In this document: one piece after another, positions 41,601-61,981 of the stretch
Position numbering within the stretch: position 1 is the stretch's first letter
Layout: each line of letters opens with the position of its first letter
Source of the DNA: Eutrigla gurnardus
Lineage: Eukaryota > Chordata > Actinopteri > Perciformes > Triglidae
Length of the DNA stretch: 64,000 nucleotides
Direction: 5' to 3'
NCBI GenBank assembly: GCA_963514095.1
Contig: OY741277.1
Location: 6,477,409-6,541,408 of the forward strand
The notes under the pieces: generated by a model
What the model was told of the DNA's origin: nothing
The model's input: the letters and a program-made list of their open reading frames with translations, nothing else
The model's database searches: none
Made by a program: the position numbers and the translations under genes

Positions 41601-42116
41601 ATTCTTACTTCTCCCTTCTCACAGGACCCCACCAACGGCTACTACAACGTCCGTGGCAACGAAGACCGCCATATCCGCAGCAGTGGGTTCTCTGAGTACG
41701 TGCCCAACACCCGGCCGGTCTACACCCCGTCACAGCTGCCCTCCCCCAGCCCCATGTACGGCCAGCCTGGCACCCAGCCTCGCGTCTATGACTTCTCCCA
41801 CCGATACGCCACCACCACAGCGGGCAGAACCGCATACGAACAGCAGCAGGCTGCCCAGCAGCAGCCCGCCCAGCCAGCCAGCATCTACCCCACCGACCCT
41901 CTCTACAGCGGCTCCGCCTACCTTCCCGCTACCTACGGCCGCGCCTTCACCAGCTACGTCAAGCCGGCCTCCTACGAGAAAGTGGATGCCTACGACCAGT
42001 CCGACGAGGCCAGCAAGGTGTCCAGCTCGTCTCGCTTCTCGTACGCCTCCTCACAAGTGTCCTCCCAGCAGTCTGACTATGGCCGGCCCTCACAACGGAT
42101 GCAGACGCACGTCTGA
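11998..42116 (+). CDS. kirrel3l: Kin of IRRE-like protein 3-like (Kirrel/Neph family), 15 coding exons
   Basis: Joined coding exons: 11998-12037, 32047-32202, 32835-32984, 34922-35079, 36499-36649, 36770-36875, 37193-37341, 37461-37588, 38791-38917, 39054-39154, 39875-40073, 40881-40988, 41155-41264, 41429-41518, 41625-42116. All are GT-AG and phase-consistent, giving 754 residues. Seen: a signal peptide in residues 1-19; five Ig domains with cysteine pairs 40-98, 141-198, 242-285, 327-369 and 411-470; a membrane span at about 493-519; and a 235-residue tail ending in THV, a class I PDZ ligand. The N-terminus of the mature chain (YFSQQPQDQVVVSG) and the GPPII/YNCTAWN motifs are characteristic of Kirrel proteins. 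Known of the family: homophilic and heterophilic adhesion at synapses and in the podocyte slit diaphragm, with tail binding to ZO-1. Assignment to kirrel3/kirrel3l rather than kirrel1 rests on Ig1 and linker similarity; the tail is divergent. The start is the first in-frame ATG, with A at -3. Confidence 0.95.
12827..12890. repeat. (GA)n tract followed by G17
   Basis: A GA-rich simple repeat runs into a 17-base G run at about 12874-12890. Confidence 0.9.
13630..13699. repeat. (AC)26 microsatellite followed by C17
   Basis: An AC dinucleotide run of about 52 bp is directly followed by a C homopolymer. Confidence 0.95.
16411..16463. repeat. (AT)26 microsatellite
   Basis: Perfect AT dinucleotide run, self-complementary, about 100 bp upstream of a (CA)37 run. 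Confidence 0.95.
16560..16633. repeat. (AC)37 microsatellite
   Basis: Perfect dinucleotide run of about 74 bp in kirrel3-like intron 1. Confidence 0.95.
19805..19872. repeat. (GT)34 microsatellite
   Basis: Perfect GT run in kirrel3-like intron 1. Confidence 0.95.
23762..23794. repeat. 11-bp direct repeat, three units
   Basis: gggagactttt occurs three times in a row in kirrel3-like intron 1. Confidence 0.9.
24041..24096. promoter_or_regulatory. Dense ATTA/TAAT cluster (possible homeodomain sites)
   Basis: Within 56 bp, ATTA or TAAT cores recur many times on both strands, including attaattgattaattag and two cattaatcat copies. Homeodomain proteins bind such cores. It could equally be AT-rich drift. 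Confidence 0.25.
26122..26189. repeat. (TG)34 microsatellite
   Basis: Perfect TG run; a shorter TG-rich run lies nearby at about 25993-26021. Confidence 0.95.
26840..26861. repeat. Poly-G run (about 22 bases)
   Basis: A G homopolymer inside a purine-rich stretch of kirrel3-like intron 1. Confidence 0.9.
27665..27709. repeat. (CA)n microsatellite
   Basis: CA run of about 44 bp in intron 1. Confidence 0.95.
28471..28638. repeat. Paired (TG)n/(GA)n and (AC)n microsatellites
   Basis: A TG run with a GA tail (28471-28520) is followed about 70 bp on by an imperfect AC run (28589-28638). The two are complementary in sense and could pair. Confidence 0.9.
29085..29281. repeat. Two (CA)n microsatellites
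   Basis: A CA run at 29085-29106 and a longer one with a single GC interruption at 29229-29281. Confidence 0.9.
29585..29624. repeat. (GT)20 microsatellite
   Basis: GT run of about 40 bp in kirrel3-like intron 1. Confidence 0.95.
32047..32202 (+). CDS. kirrel3l: kirrel3-like exon 2 (Ig1, first half)
   Basis: Encodes the end of the signal peptide, the SQQPQDQVVVSG strand, Ig1 Cys40 and the VQWTKDGLALG strand. The acceptor is a tandem cagcag, so splicing after 32046 or after 32049 both keep frame. The donor is CCAG|gtatta. Confidence 0.93.
32835..32984 (+). CDS. kirrel3l: kirrel3-like exon 3 (Ig1, second half)
   Basis: Encodes the Trp-Thr-Arg-Tyr linker, the LSGEH strand and the DDAVYECQATQAALRS segment with Ig1 Cys98. 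Phase 1 on both sides. Confidence 0.95.
34922..35079 (+). CDS. kirrel3l: kirrel3-like exon 4 (Ig2, first half)
   Basis: Begins VPPADPVVEGGPVV and holds NLTC (Cys141) and the ITWYRDGEV strand. It includes a possible N-glycosylation site at Asn138. Confidence 0.95.
36499..36649 (+). CDS. kirrel3l: kirrel3-like exon 5 (Ig2, second half)
   Basis: Encodes the second half of Ig2 with the SGRTYTC segment (Cys198) and the closing ITINVQ strand. The acceptor is ctctacag. Confidence 0.95.
36770..36875 (+). CDS. kirrel3l: kirrel3-like exon 6 (Ig3, first half)
   Basis: Starts HPPSVTLSVQPQ, the Kirrel Ig3 signature, and holds Cys242 and the ANPEITGYR strand. It ends in phase 2. Confidence 0.95.
37193..37341 (+). 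CDS. kirrel3l: kirrel3-like exon 7 (Ig3, second half)
   Basis: Encodes WSKGG, then the TVDFSYFTDPVSCEV strand (Cys285) and GSTNVSTLVDVQ, with a possible glycosylation site in NVS. Confidence 0.95.
37461..37588 (+). CDS. kirrel3l: kirrel3-like exon 8 (Ig4, first half)
   Basis: Encodes FGPRLLSEPKPMTVDIG, Cys327 and the NPPLTLAWTKQGSSV strand, all typical of Kirrel Ig4. Confidence 0.95.
38791..38917 (+). CDS. kirrel3l: kirrel3-like exon 9 (Ig4, second half)
   Basis: Encodes VLSNGNTLQLKAVTQEDAG then YTCKAIVPRIGVAERDV (Cys369). It is bounded by a ctcactag acceptor and an AATG|gtgagt donor. Confidence 0.95.
39054..39154 (+). CDS. kirrel3l: kirrel3-like exon 10 (Ig5, first half)
   Basis: Encodes GPPIITADGAQHAV, Cys411 and the SSPPPDKI motif. 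It ends in phase 0 at ATT|gtaagt. Confidence 0.95.
39875..40073 (+). CDS. kirrel3l: kirrel3-like exon 11 (Ig5, second half)
   Basis: Encodes VWTFGD, GRYSVQTV and the YNCTAWNRFGTGTA segment (Cys470), ending in LKEQ as other Kirrel proteins do. Base use is markedly GC-rich compared with the flanking introns. Confidence 0.95.
40881..40988 (+). CDS. kirrel3l: kirrel3-like exon 12 (transmembrane)
   Basis: Encodes a short juxtamembrane linker and a Gly/Val/Leu/Ile/Cys-rich span (about residues 493-519) ending in a basic RHTGK stop-transfer. The longer extracellular linker of mammalian KIRREL3 is absent here. Confidence 0.95.
41155..41264 (+). CDS. kirrel3l: kirrel3-like exon 13 (proximal tail)
   Basis: Encodes KRCTRLSKSDIRVQIVH, close to the conserved KIRREL3 membrane-proximal NDIRVEIVH segment, followed by an acidic run. 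Confidence 0.93.
41429..41518 (+). CDS. kirrel3l: kirrel3-like exon 14 (acidic tail segment)
   Basis: Thirty codons, phase 0 at both ends, Ser-rich then Glu/Asp-rich (DLLEEEEDERSDIK). Being a multiple of three and symmetric in phase, it could be skipped without breaking frame. Confidence 0.9.
41625..42116 (+). CDS. kirrel3l: kirrel3-like exon 15 (distal tail, PDZ ligand, stop)
   Basis: Encodes residues 592-754. It begins DPTNGYYNV, a conserved Kirrel motif whose Tyr-Tyr-Asn fits a Grb2 SH2 site (pYxN) once phosphorylated. Then follow a Pro/Tyr-rich stretch, a Gln/Ala-rich run (about 662-677) and the QRMQTHV end, a class I PDZ ligand. TGA stop at 42114-42116. Confidence 0.95.
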   Translation, partial: DPTNGYYNVRGNEDRHIRSSGFSEYVPNTRPVYTPSQLPSPSPMYGQPGTQPRVYDFSHRYATTTAGRTAYEQQQAAQQQPAQPASIYPTDPLYSGSAYLPATYGRAFTSYVKPASYEKVDAYDQSDEASKVSSSSRFSYASSQVSSQQSDYGRPSQRMQTHV

Positions 42117-43179
42117 TTGGACAAAAAGAAGCGTACAGGAGCAGTGAGTAGATAACCATTGTCACCTGCACATACACGTGTGGCTGGACTAACATGAACA
42201 GAGACTTACTTTAAATCGGGCGGTCCTACGAGGACTTGTTTGGACAGCATTTGGAGGGACCCATGTGATTGAGGGGGGGTTATGAGATAACCAACCTGTA
42301 TTTGATGTGACGGACGGTGGGATCTGTAGAGCTCCTGAGCTGGAGAATTCAGCAGATTGTGATGTTCAAGTCAATGATTACAGTGCGATACCTCACCGGG
42401 TTATCTCTACATGATGACCACCCAAACCTGTGGAGATATTCTGTCAGCGCAAGGGCCAAAACCAGAAAATATATGAAAATGCATCTCCTGAATTTGGGTG
42501 GCCAGAATGACTGGGGTGGCTGTTTACCTGCCTTTCAGAGTTTACTTTGTGTCAACACTCAATGTCAAACATGACCTCTAAAAATACTTTGAAAGATATT
42601 ACAAGCCAATACATATTTCAGGAAAAAAAAAAAAACATGAACAACATAATGTTCCGTCATTTGGTGTTTTGTTGGCATGCGAAGGAATTCTAAGCACATT
42701 TGTGTCTCTATCATCCACAAAAAGACCGAGCTATCCACAGACACAGACTATTCTGCACAACAGGCTAGCTCTAGTGACCAACAAGTGCTACAGGCACTGT
42801 ACTGTATGAAGAGTTTAATCAGTGGTGGAATACTTCTGGCCTGAGCTGTATTCCCAGAGCTTCTTCTGATAATAACCCAAACACATTGAACTTAGCAGCG
42901 TCCGTTACCAAGTGGACAAAAGCAGGAGATATGAAGAGAATGTGTATTTTAGCCATCATTGGAATGGAGGGCTATATGTTAACTGTGTGTTGTACCGAGA
43001 TGGACAAGGTGAGGCCATGAAAACCCAAAGATGGTGATAATTGTGTAGGGGGGGGAGGGGAAACAGGGGGCTGAGGATGAACTGGGGACTGTTTTCTGAT
43101 TGTAAAATGAAGAGTGCTATTACCAGAACAATCAAAAAATGGTGGTTTGGGGGGAAAGAGTGGCAATCTTGAACTTGAA

Positions 43180-43185
43180 AATAAA
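43180..43185 (+). terminator. Possible proximal poly(A) signal
   Basis: A canonical AATAAA inside the kirrel3-like 3' UTR. Whether it is used cannot be told from sequence. Confidence 0.35.
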
Positions 43186-43889
43186 CTTGAATGCGGCGTC
43201 ATCTCCAGCAGGCTCAAGGTCGGGGAAGACGTGTGAGGCGGTCCTCATGTGGACCACACACTCTCAAGTTTTACAACTCAATCAAATTGTCTCAATATGT
43301 TTACAAGAAACAGTACTACCCTGAAAACACTACGTATCTGTACAAATGGCTGAGCCCATACTTTTCTCTCTGTTGCATGCAAACGATGTGTCTAGTGAAA
43401 ATCTTCAGCGTTTATAATCATGTCCATTTCATGTTCGAGACGTTGGTTTCTGCACCCGGCCCCAGTTGCATTCCACTTCCTGGGTGCTTCAGTATGGATG
43501 CCTGTACTGCCATTTGTCTAGAAGCTGTTACCAGGCAGCCTGTCGAGAGAGCAAATGTCACTTAAAAGTGAGGAGGCAAACATCATCGCTTGTCTTTATT
43601 TTTATATTTTATATAAGCCTTAATGTACAGCGTGTAAGCTGCTCTACTGTAAAGTATCTTTATATACATATGTAGCTATCTTGGTCGATTTATTTGGGTC
43701 CACAGATTCTCTTGTCTAAGTTGTTCATCAATCATTGAATGCAGTTACTATGCTTTTTTTCTCTTTTTTTTTTTTTGGAACACAACTAATTGCCATTTGT
43801 TTGTTCATTCTTTTAATAATGTATTAAGAATTTTATTTGCTAAAAATGAGCTATCGTTGCTTGTACCTTTGTACACATATTTATATTTA

Positions 43890-43895
43890 AATAAA
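43890..43895 (+). terminator. Distal poly(A) signal of kirrel3-like
   Basis: Canonical AATAAA on the plus strand, the last before sequence belonging to the opposing st14 3' end. Confidence 0.7.
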
Positions 43896-43915
43896 ACCAT
43901 TTCCGATAAAGAACT

Positions 43916-44290
43916 GGCTGGCGTGAATCCTGGGAGGTGAAATCAGCAGCTTCATTGGGCATGGAGAACAGCGACAAACAAAGCTTCCCATGAAGCAACA
44001 ATGATGAATACATAAATTAGCAGCACTGTCTATGTTGATTTTCCTATTCCCCCAGTGGTGCGATGCTTTTAATGAAGACAGATGAGATAGTGGAACCCCC
44101 CACTGTACGCGGATCCACTTCCCCGAAGTCGACGTGCCCATCTTGTAGGGTAATAGGATCGAGCCGTGACAAAGGCAGGTATTATCTGACAACATGAGTT
44201 CGTCTTGTCACCTCCGTTCCCCAGGTAGGCACGGCGCTCGCGACGGGGAGGAGAGCTACATGCTCATTACAATTCTACTGTGAGAGGGGA
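43916..44290. other. Convergent intergenic spacer
   Basis: About 375 bp between the two probable 3' ends. No gene is seen. Transcripts reading through either poly(A) site would overlap here. Confidence 0.55.
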
Positions 44291-44311
44291 CGAGGTCTCA
44301 CAAGACAAGCA

Positions 44312-44317
44312 TTTATT
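44312..44317 (-). terminator. Distal poly(A) signal of st14
   Basis: TTTATT on the plus strand, that is AATAAA in st14 sense. It is one of two candidates. Confidence 0.5.
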
Positions 44318-44404
44318 ATGCACAACACAATACAAAACGACACTCCACCAAAGACAAATAATATCGGTAATGCAATTAAATACTGAGGAGTCAGATAAAA
44401 TATG

Positions 44405-44410
44405 TTTATT
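44405..44410 (-). terminator. Alternative poly(A) signal of st14
   Basis: A second AATAAA in st14 sense, about 90 bases closer to the stop codon than the one at 44312. Confidence 0.5.
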
Positions 44411-45650
44411 GCTACGACTCTTTCGTATAAAAACCATAAAGAAAGATTATAAAGTACGTCCAATATTCCAAACCACACTGTACAATGCTCATTTAAATAT
44501 CTAAAAGTTGTGGCTTCTCACTGCTTTCTGAAAAATACATATTTATGCTTGCATAGTTTCACTGAAAGGCTCTATGGAATTAATAAAAGAGGTCCGCTGA
44601 GCATTATCCTCAACAAATCTTAAAATTCTTTCCCCTTCAATAAATAATACTCATGCAAAATCTTTGGTTTGCTTATCCAGGATACAACATTTCTAGGATA
44701 AGAGATGAGGGACAAACGGAGTAAAAGAAAGCAGCCAGTCTAATCTTAGATTTTAAAGTTGACCGAGTTCGTGGTGACCAGAGAGGAGAAACTCATAGGG
44801 ATAACAACTCCTTATATTGCTCTTGCAAGGAGGTGAAAACCTTGGAGGTTTACTTTGGCTCTCAGGTGCGTTTACTGAAGCCCCTGACCACCCTGAACTG
44901 AACCAGAGAGAGACCTGCACCAAAAGGACTGGATCTAATCCTCAGGCCCCCCGTTTGAATATCACATATTTCGGCAACTCACAGACCAGCCAAGGACAGG
45001 AAGCATCTGTCAATATGGAATAGAAATACTGATCTAGTTCACTCTGGTCTTTCCATGATGGTGTGCGACTCCAAATCTAGTAAATTTAACGTTACTGTCA
45101 CAGGCTTTAAGAGTGATAATCCACAAGTTAATGACACTTATTTCTTATCTGATTCAATACTGATAAAATCGGAGACTAATGGCTGCCGAGCAGACAGTTA
45201 GATAAAATGATTTAATCAATCTGAAAACCTGTGCTATGAATTTGAGAATGGTCAGCAGCAATGGGTTTTTTTTTTTTGCAACCAGGCCAAACAAGAGTTA
45301 TGGTCGTCCAAGATACTTAATAAATCAAACTCCAAATTTATAGCTAATCTACAGCATGAGCCAACTGGCAAAGTGTAATATTCCCTTCAGCCCAAGAGGA
45401 TGAAGGCATCTCACGTGTGCACAAATACATCATACAACTTAAAAAGCACAATTTTCTTCTTTTTTCCCTTTAAACTGTAACATTTTCAGATTCTGAATCC
45501 ATCTTAAAAATGACATTGGAGATATTTTGGGAAAATAATTCCAAGAATTTGCATATTTCATTCTTTGTACTTATGACAACATTGATTGGCGTAAAAGACA
45601 CAAGGCTGACAACGCAAGGCTTTAAAATCTATACAAAATGAGTTTGTGTG

Positions 45651-45684
<34 letters not shown>

Positions 45685-45899
45685 GAGGAGTAGGAAAATG
45701 GGGGTTGGCACCCAGATAAAGTGCTTTGAGTCATTCATGTGAGTGGTTGGGTCCGTGCACCAGCATCTTCCGTCTGCTGCTAAATGAATAAATCTTGGAG
45801 ACTTTGTCCTGAATCTGACTCAAGTGTTCCGTCTCCATTAATTAAAGCACTGTGATGTCGCTCCCCCCTCCGCATCCCTCTCAGTTCCTACCGACACCA

Positions 45900-58113
<12,214 letters not shown>

Positions 58114-58856
58114 CTGATGGAGAAAAAGAGCAAAAACATACTCAGCAAACATATAGCCAGTGTGTTCTGGATGCATTTACTTTGATTACACTGTCAACAA
58201 CAAGGAGCGTTTTCCTGCAGTGTAACACTATTACAGTACCCTCTGCTTTAACCTGAATAATAATAATAATACTGGGTCATCAACAACAGGTTCTTTTCTT
58301 TGTTTTCTCCTCGTAGACAATTAAATAATGTAGTAAGCTAGAAATCACACATAAATTAATTTGTTTTAAATTGTATGATAATGATGTCAGCCACATCCCA
58401 ATGTCTTATATTGAGTTTTTCCTGTGACTGAAAGCAAAACAACACACTGATCCCATAAAAAAAGGTGAATGCATCACTGTCCCTGTGATCAATATCGAGA
58501 CTTTTCTGGCAGGGAAACATCTTTGACCTGTTGCCATAATCTAACAGAGAAATCAATCGGTTTCGTGCTTTAGGGAGAGATTATTTGCAAAATGGTGTAA
58601 AAGAACAAACAAGAACAGCTTTACTTCTCAATATTTAAACTGCTGAACTATGACACAGTATTTAAAAAGGACGTGAAACGCCTCCAACTACTTTCAGAGA
58701 GTGACAAGCTCAAACAAGAACTTAGGCATATGTTGGCAAAAAAACAGGCAAAACCTGTTAAGTGAATGTGACAACGCTCCCACACTCCTGAATGTACACA
58801 GTGTGTAAAGAAATTGCATGACAACTTCTAGAGATTACGGGCTTGGTGCTTTAGGG

Positions 58857-58898
<42 letters not shown>

Positions 58899-58915
58899 CG
58901 TGCGTGTGTGCCTGT
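58857..58915. repeat. (GT)n/(GC GT)n microsatellite
   Basis: GT run with gcgt units toward the 3' end. Confidence 0.9.
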
Positions 58916-59168
58916 CGATACTGTGCATGCGTGCGTGTTGTTGAGTCCTCTCCAGTGGGCGGACTGATAAAAAGGTTTCAGGCCAGTTAGTAATCAACAC
59001 ACAATGAATTCAGTGCCTGCAGCCCATGAGTGAAGAAGCCCGGGCACCATTAGGGATGGAGAATCACTTTGGTATTAAATCAATTTGTCAGATGTGCTGC
59101 CCCTTAAGATGGGGGCTCAATTACATGAGTCTAGATGATAACTCAAGGCAATTAAGGCCCATTCTTAC

Positions 59169-59189
59169 CCGGCTCTGGCTTCCACACAT
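59169..59189 (-). CDS. Candidate st14 first coding exon A
   Basis: ATG followed by six codons (MCGSQSR) ends at a strong donor CGG|gtaaga in phase 0 and would join GRKGHNERIDF. The result, MCGSQSRGRKG, loosely resembles the human start MGSDRARKG. A sits at -3 of the ATG. Such a short match arises easily by chance. Confidence 0.22.
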
Positions 59190-59986
59190 GCTTTCTAATT
59201 GGAATCTCGAGCAGCAATCACGGGCCAGAATGAGGGGAATCATTAGAGATGGGGTCAGCAAGTGCTCCGGGGTCTCTCTCTATCAGTCACCCTGATCATA
59301 GCCTAATAAAACCATTACATGCTCATCATCTTCCCTCCCAGAAAGAGATACTAACATCCCATTTTTTAACTAAGTGTGGCTTTTAAAATACCAGCTCAGC
59401 ATGCTATGCCGATATTAAAAAGGAAGTGGTGCCGTCTGTCTCTCACCGCTGACTTGTGAAGAAAAGCCACAACACGTAGATGCAAAATGAACAAAATGTT
59501 AATATTTGACAAGAAAACAATCAAAATTGCTGGATAAGCACCCTGCAGTCACTTGCTGCAGAGCATTTCTAACCAGTTTGACAAGTGGGGAAGAAGTTAA
59601 TACTGCTTTGAGGTGTGGCTTTAGGAAAATAAAAACAAGCAGGAACACAACTACGTCATTTAAACACTCACAAGGATTTGTCATACCAACCACAAAGATC
59701 TCTTGTCAGTGTAATGTCCAGTAGTTACACTGCAAACCTTGAAATACTTGTTAGACTGTATACACGTTGATCTTTTTGTGGTAATATATTTATTTGATGA
59801 CTGCATTTAATATGACATGCACAGCATAACAGAAAATACAAATAGTATAGGAGCAGTCAGAGCCACGTGGATCATTTTCAACAAGATTAAAGCATCATTG
59901 ATGGGACCATTTTCAGGGTGTCCCCTTGATAATTACATGTGACTCTGCTGGGAAGTCAAATTCAAAATGCAGGACCATTACAGTTG

Positions 59987-60211
59987 TATGTTCTCCCTGT
60001 TTGAGTGTGGGTTCTCTCCGGGTTCTCTGGCTTCCTCCCACAGTCCATAAACATGCAGGATGGGGATAGGTTCATTGATGACTAAATGTCCCGTAGGTGA
60101 CTGGTTGTCTGTCTCTACATGTCGGCCCTGTGATAGACTGGCGACCTGTCCAGGTGAACCCCGCCTTCTCCCCCCGCGTGAATACAGGATAAAGCGGTAG
60201 ACGATGGATGG
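59987..60211 (+). mobile_element. L2/Maui-like LINE 3' tail remnant
   Basis: Contains the blocks gggttctctccgggttctct, ggcttcctcccacagtcc, aaacatgcagg, ctggttgtctgtctcta, ggcgacctgtcc and the terminal aaagcggtag...gatggatgg. Together these are the hallmark of a very widespread teleost non-LTR retrotransposon 3' end. Only the non-coding tail is present, 5'-truncated as LINE copies usually are. Orientation follows the ATGG-repeat end. The exact subfamily is not assigned. Confidence 0.75.
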
Positions 60212-61899
60212 ACCATAACAGTCCTGGTTTTACGCTCACTATGGGAATAGAGTTTTTCTGCCAACCGATGCAGCAGTGATGTTAAGTTTCAATGATCAAT
60301 ACGGAGCACAGGGCTGCAAAAACATCTAAGCCAAATAGTCGTGTGGATTATTTCTGTTTTAGTTCTGTAAAATCATACAGTTGAACCGAGCAGAGGGAAA
60401 ATACATTAAATGGAAATCAAAGTGATTAAAACATCTTATTTGGGCCAACACATTAGATGTTCGAAGTGACGTAAGTAACCTAAATAAATGTCTCAGCCTA
60501 CATATTAAGTGGCCTAGCCAACAGTACGTTACAATAAGTCAGGTCTCTCTATCCGTGTGGGAGTTAATGCAACCTTTTTTGTTACTTGTTTGTTAATTAT
60601 CTCCCAAACTGTCCTCATCTGTTGACGTAGAGTGGCCATAACTCCCAAGAGCTCCACGGAGCACACATACCGCCAAGAGCCTTCTCTCTCATTTCCTTGA
60701 AGGAAACCACCATTATGCCACTTTATCTCTCAATTTTTCACCCGAACCATGTCTGCAAGTGAGCAGGTGAGATTTTACAAGTGGTAATTATAGTCACAAT
60801 GATCTCGCTGGCCCTTTTCAGACATTTTGACATGTCAAAGTAAGAAAAGCGCAGGTGTATAATAAAATGATGACGGATGAATGATGACTTTCATTTAACT
60901 GCTTGAGTCCTGGATGTGCATGTTGGCTCCCTGTCACCACTTTGAACAGAACAGAGTTGTCATTAATGCCAGTAGTAACAACTGCTCTACTGTGACAAAT
61001 CAAATGTGTGATGTAGGAAAAAGGCCTACGGGCTTAAGCCACTTATTTTCATGTCTCAGTCAGTCCAGTCCTGTCCCCATTTAAGGGCAGCGGCACCACA
61101 GATGAGTCTAACTCCTGGTCTTAACTGGGTGTGATCAGCAATTAAGGTTTTCTAAACCGCCATGTCTGTTGACACACGTGCAGCCCCATATTCATTCTCT
61201 GGTAAGTTTACAGGAGTGGAAAACATAGGTGATGTCCCCCCCTCCATTATTTCTGAGTGAGTATTGTTGTCATACTCATGTTGACCACAAGGGGCTGAAG
61301 TGCACCCTGTTCCCCTCATGTTCTAAATACTGTAGGACCAAACACGTTCATGTTTTCTTCCAGGTGAGTTTTAGCTTCACCATGCACTCTTACTCTCTAG
61401 CAAGTTTTGACAAAAGATCTTGGCAAGAAATGTTTACTTGCGTTTAAAAAGGGATCACGTGTCTTACTTCTCCAGAACTGCTCTACTAATTGAAGACAAG
61501 AGTCACAGCACTGAAGCAAAGCAATGTGCAGCAGCAGCAGCAAAACATACTCAAGCCACCTTAAAAAAAAACGTTTCTCCTTACTTGCTTCTCGGGGCTT
61601 CTGTGCTATACAGAGTTTGTACTGTATTTTGTTTAAAACCACATAGATGTGTGACAATGATACAGTGAAATCATTCAAGGCCAAAGAACAGTACCAACTA
61701 GAACTAACCATATTCCCTGTCATCTTGTTTCCCATTTAGTCCCACTAATGCATGTCTGGTACCACTGTGTGTTTCTTGGTGCTGCACCTGCTCGAGTGGC
61801 TCGTCAACATACTTGGAACTTTTCCGAGGGGTTAATGATGCAGCCGCAGTGCAAAGTGACACGCAGCACAACCTGTCAGAGACCAATCGGCTCCGGGGC

Positions 61900-61981
61900 T
61901 CCATGAAGTACTCCATGATGTACTCCATGAAGTACTCCATGATACTCCATGAAGTACTCCATGAAGTACTCCATGAAGTAC
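61900..61981. repeat. 12-bp minisatellite, seven units
   Basis: Unit tccatgaagtac repeated seven times. The second copy has a t for a, and the fourth is shortened to ten bases. The unit is nearly self-complementary (AGTACT and CATG cores). Confidence 0.95.

Larger units (their letters stand above)
32203..41624 (+). other. kirrel3-like introns 2-14
   Basis: Introns over 300 bp are 32203-32834, 32985-34921, 35080-36498, 36876-37192, 37589-38790, 39155-39874 and 40074-40880; the rest are 106-166 bp. I see no nested gene. Intron 4 holds a (CTC)n run (35361-35392), and short CA runs occur near 38043 and 39318. Confidence 0.8.
42117..43915 (+). other. kirrel3l: kirrel3-like 3' UTR
   Basis: Stretches from the stop codon to about 20 bases after the AATAAA at 43890-43895. 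An earlier AATAAA at 43180-43185 could give a shorter form. There are several poly-A/poly-T runs and no coding potential. Confidence 0.75.
44290..45899 (-). other. st14: st14 3' UTR
   Basis: About 1.6 kb between the st14 stop codon and the candidate poly(A) signals. AT-rich, with an AC run (GT on the plus strand, about 45654-45683). No intron or gene is evident. Confidence 0.65.

Noticed and set aside
60651..60720. Minus-strand ATG followed by a gtatgt donor as st14 exon 1
   Set aside because: It ends in phase 1, whereas the anchor exon needs a phase-0 partner.
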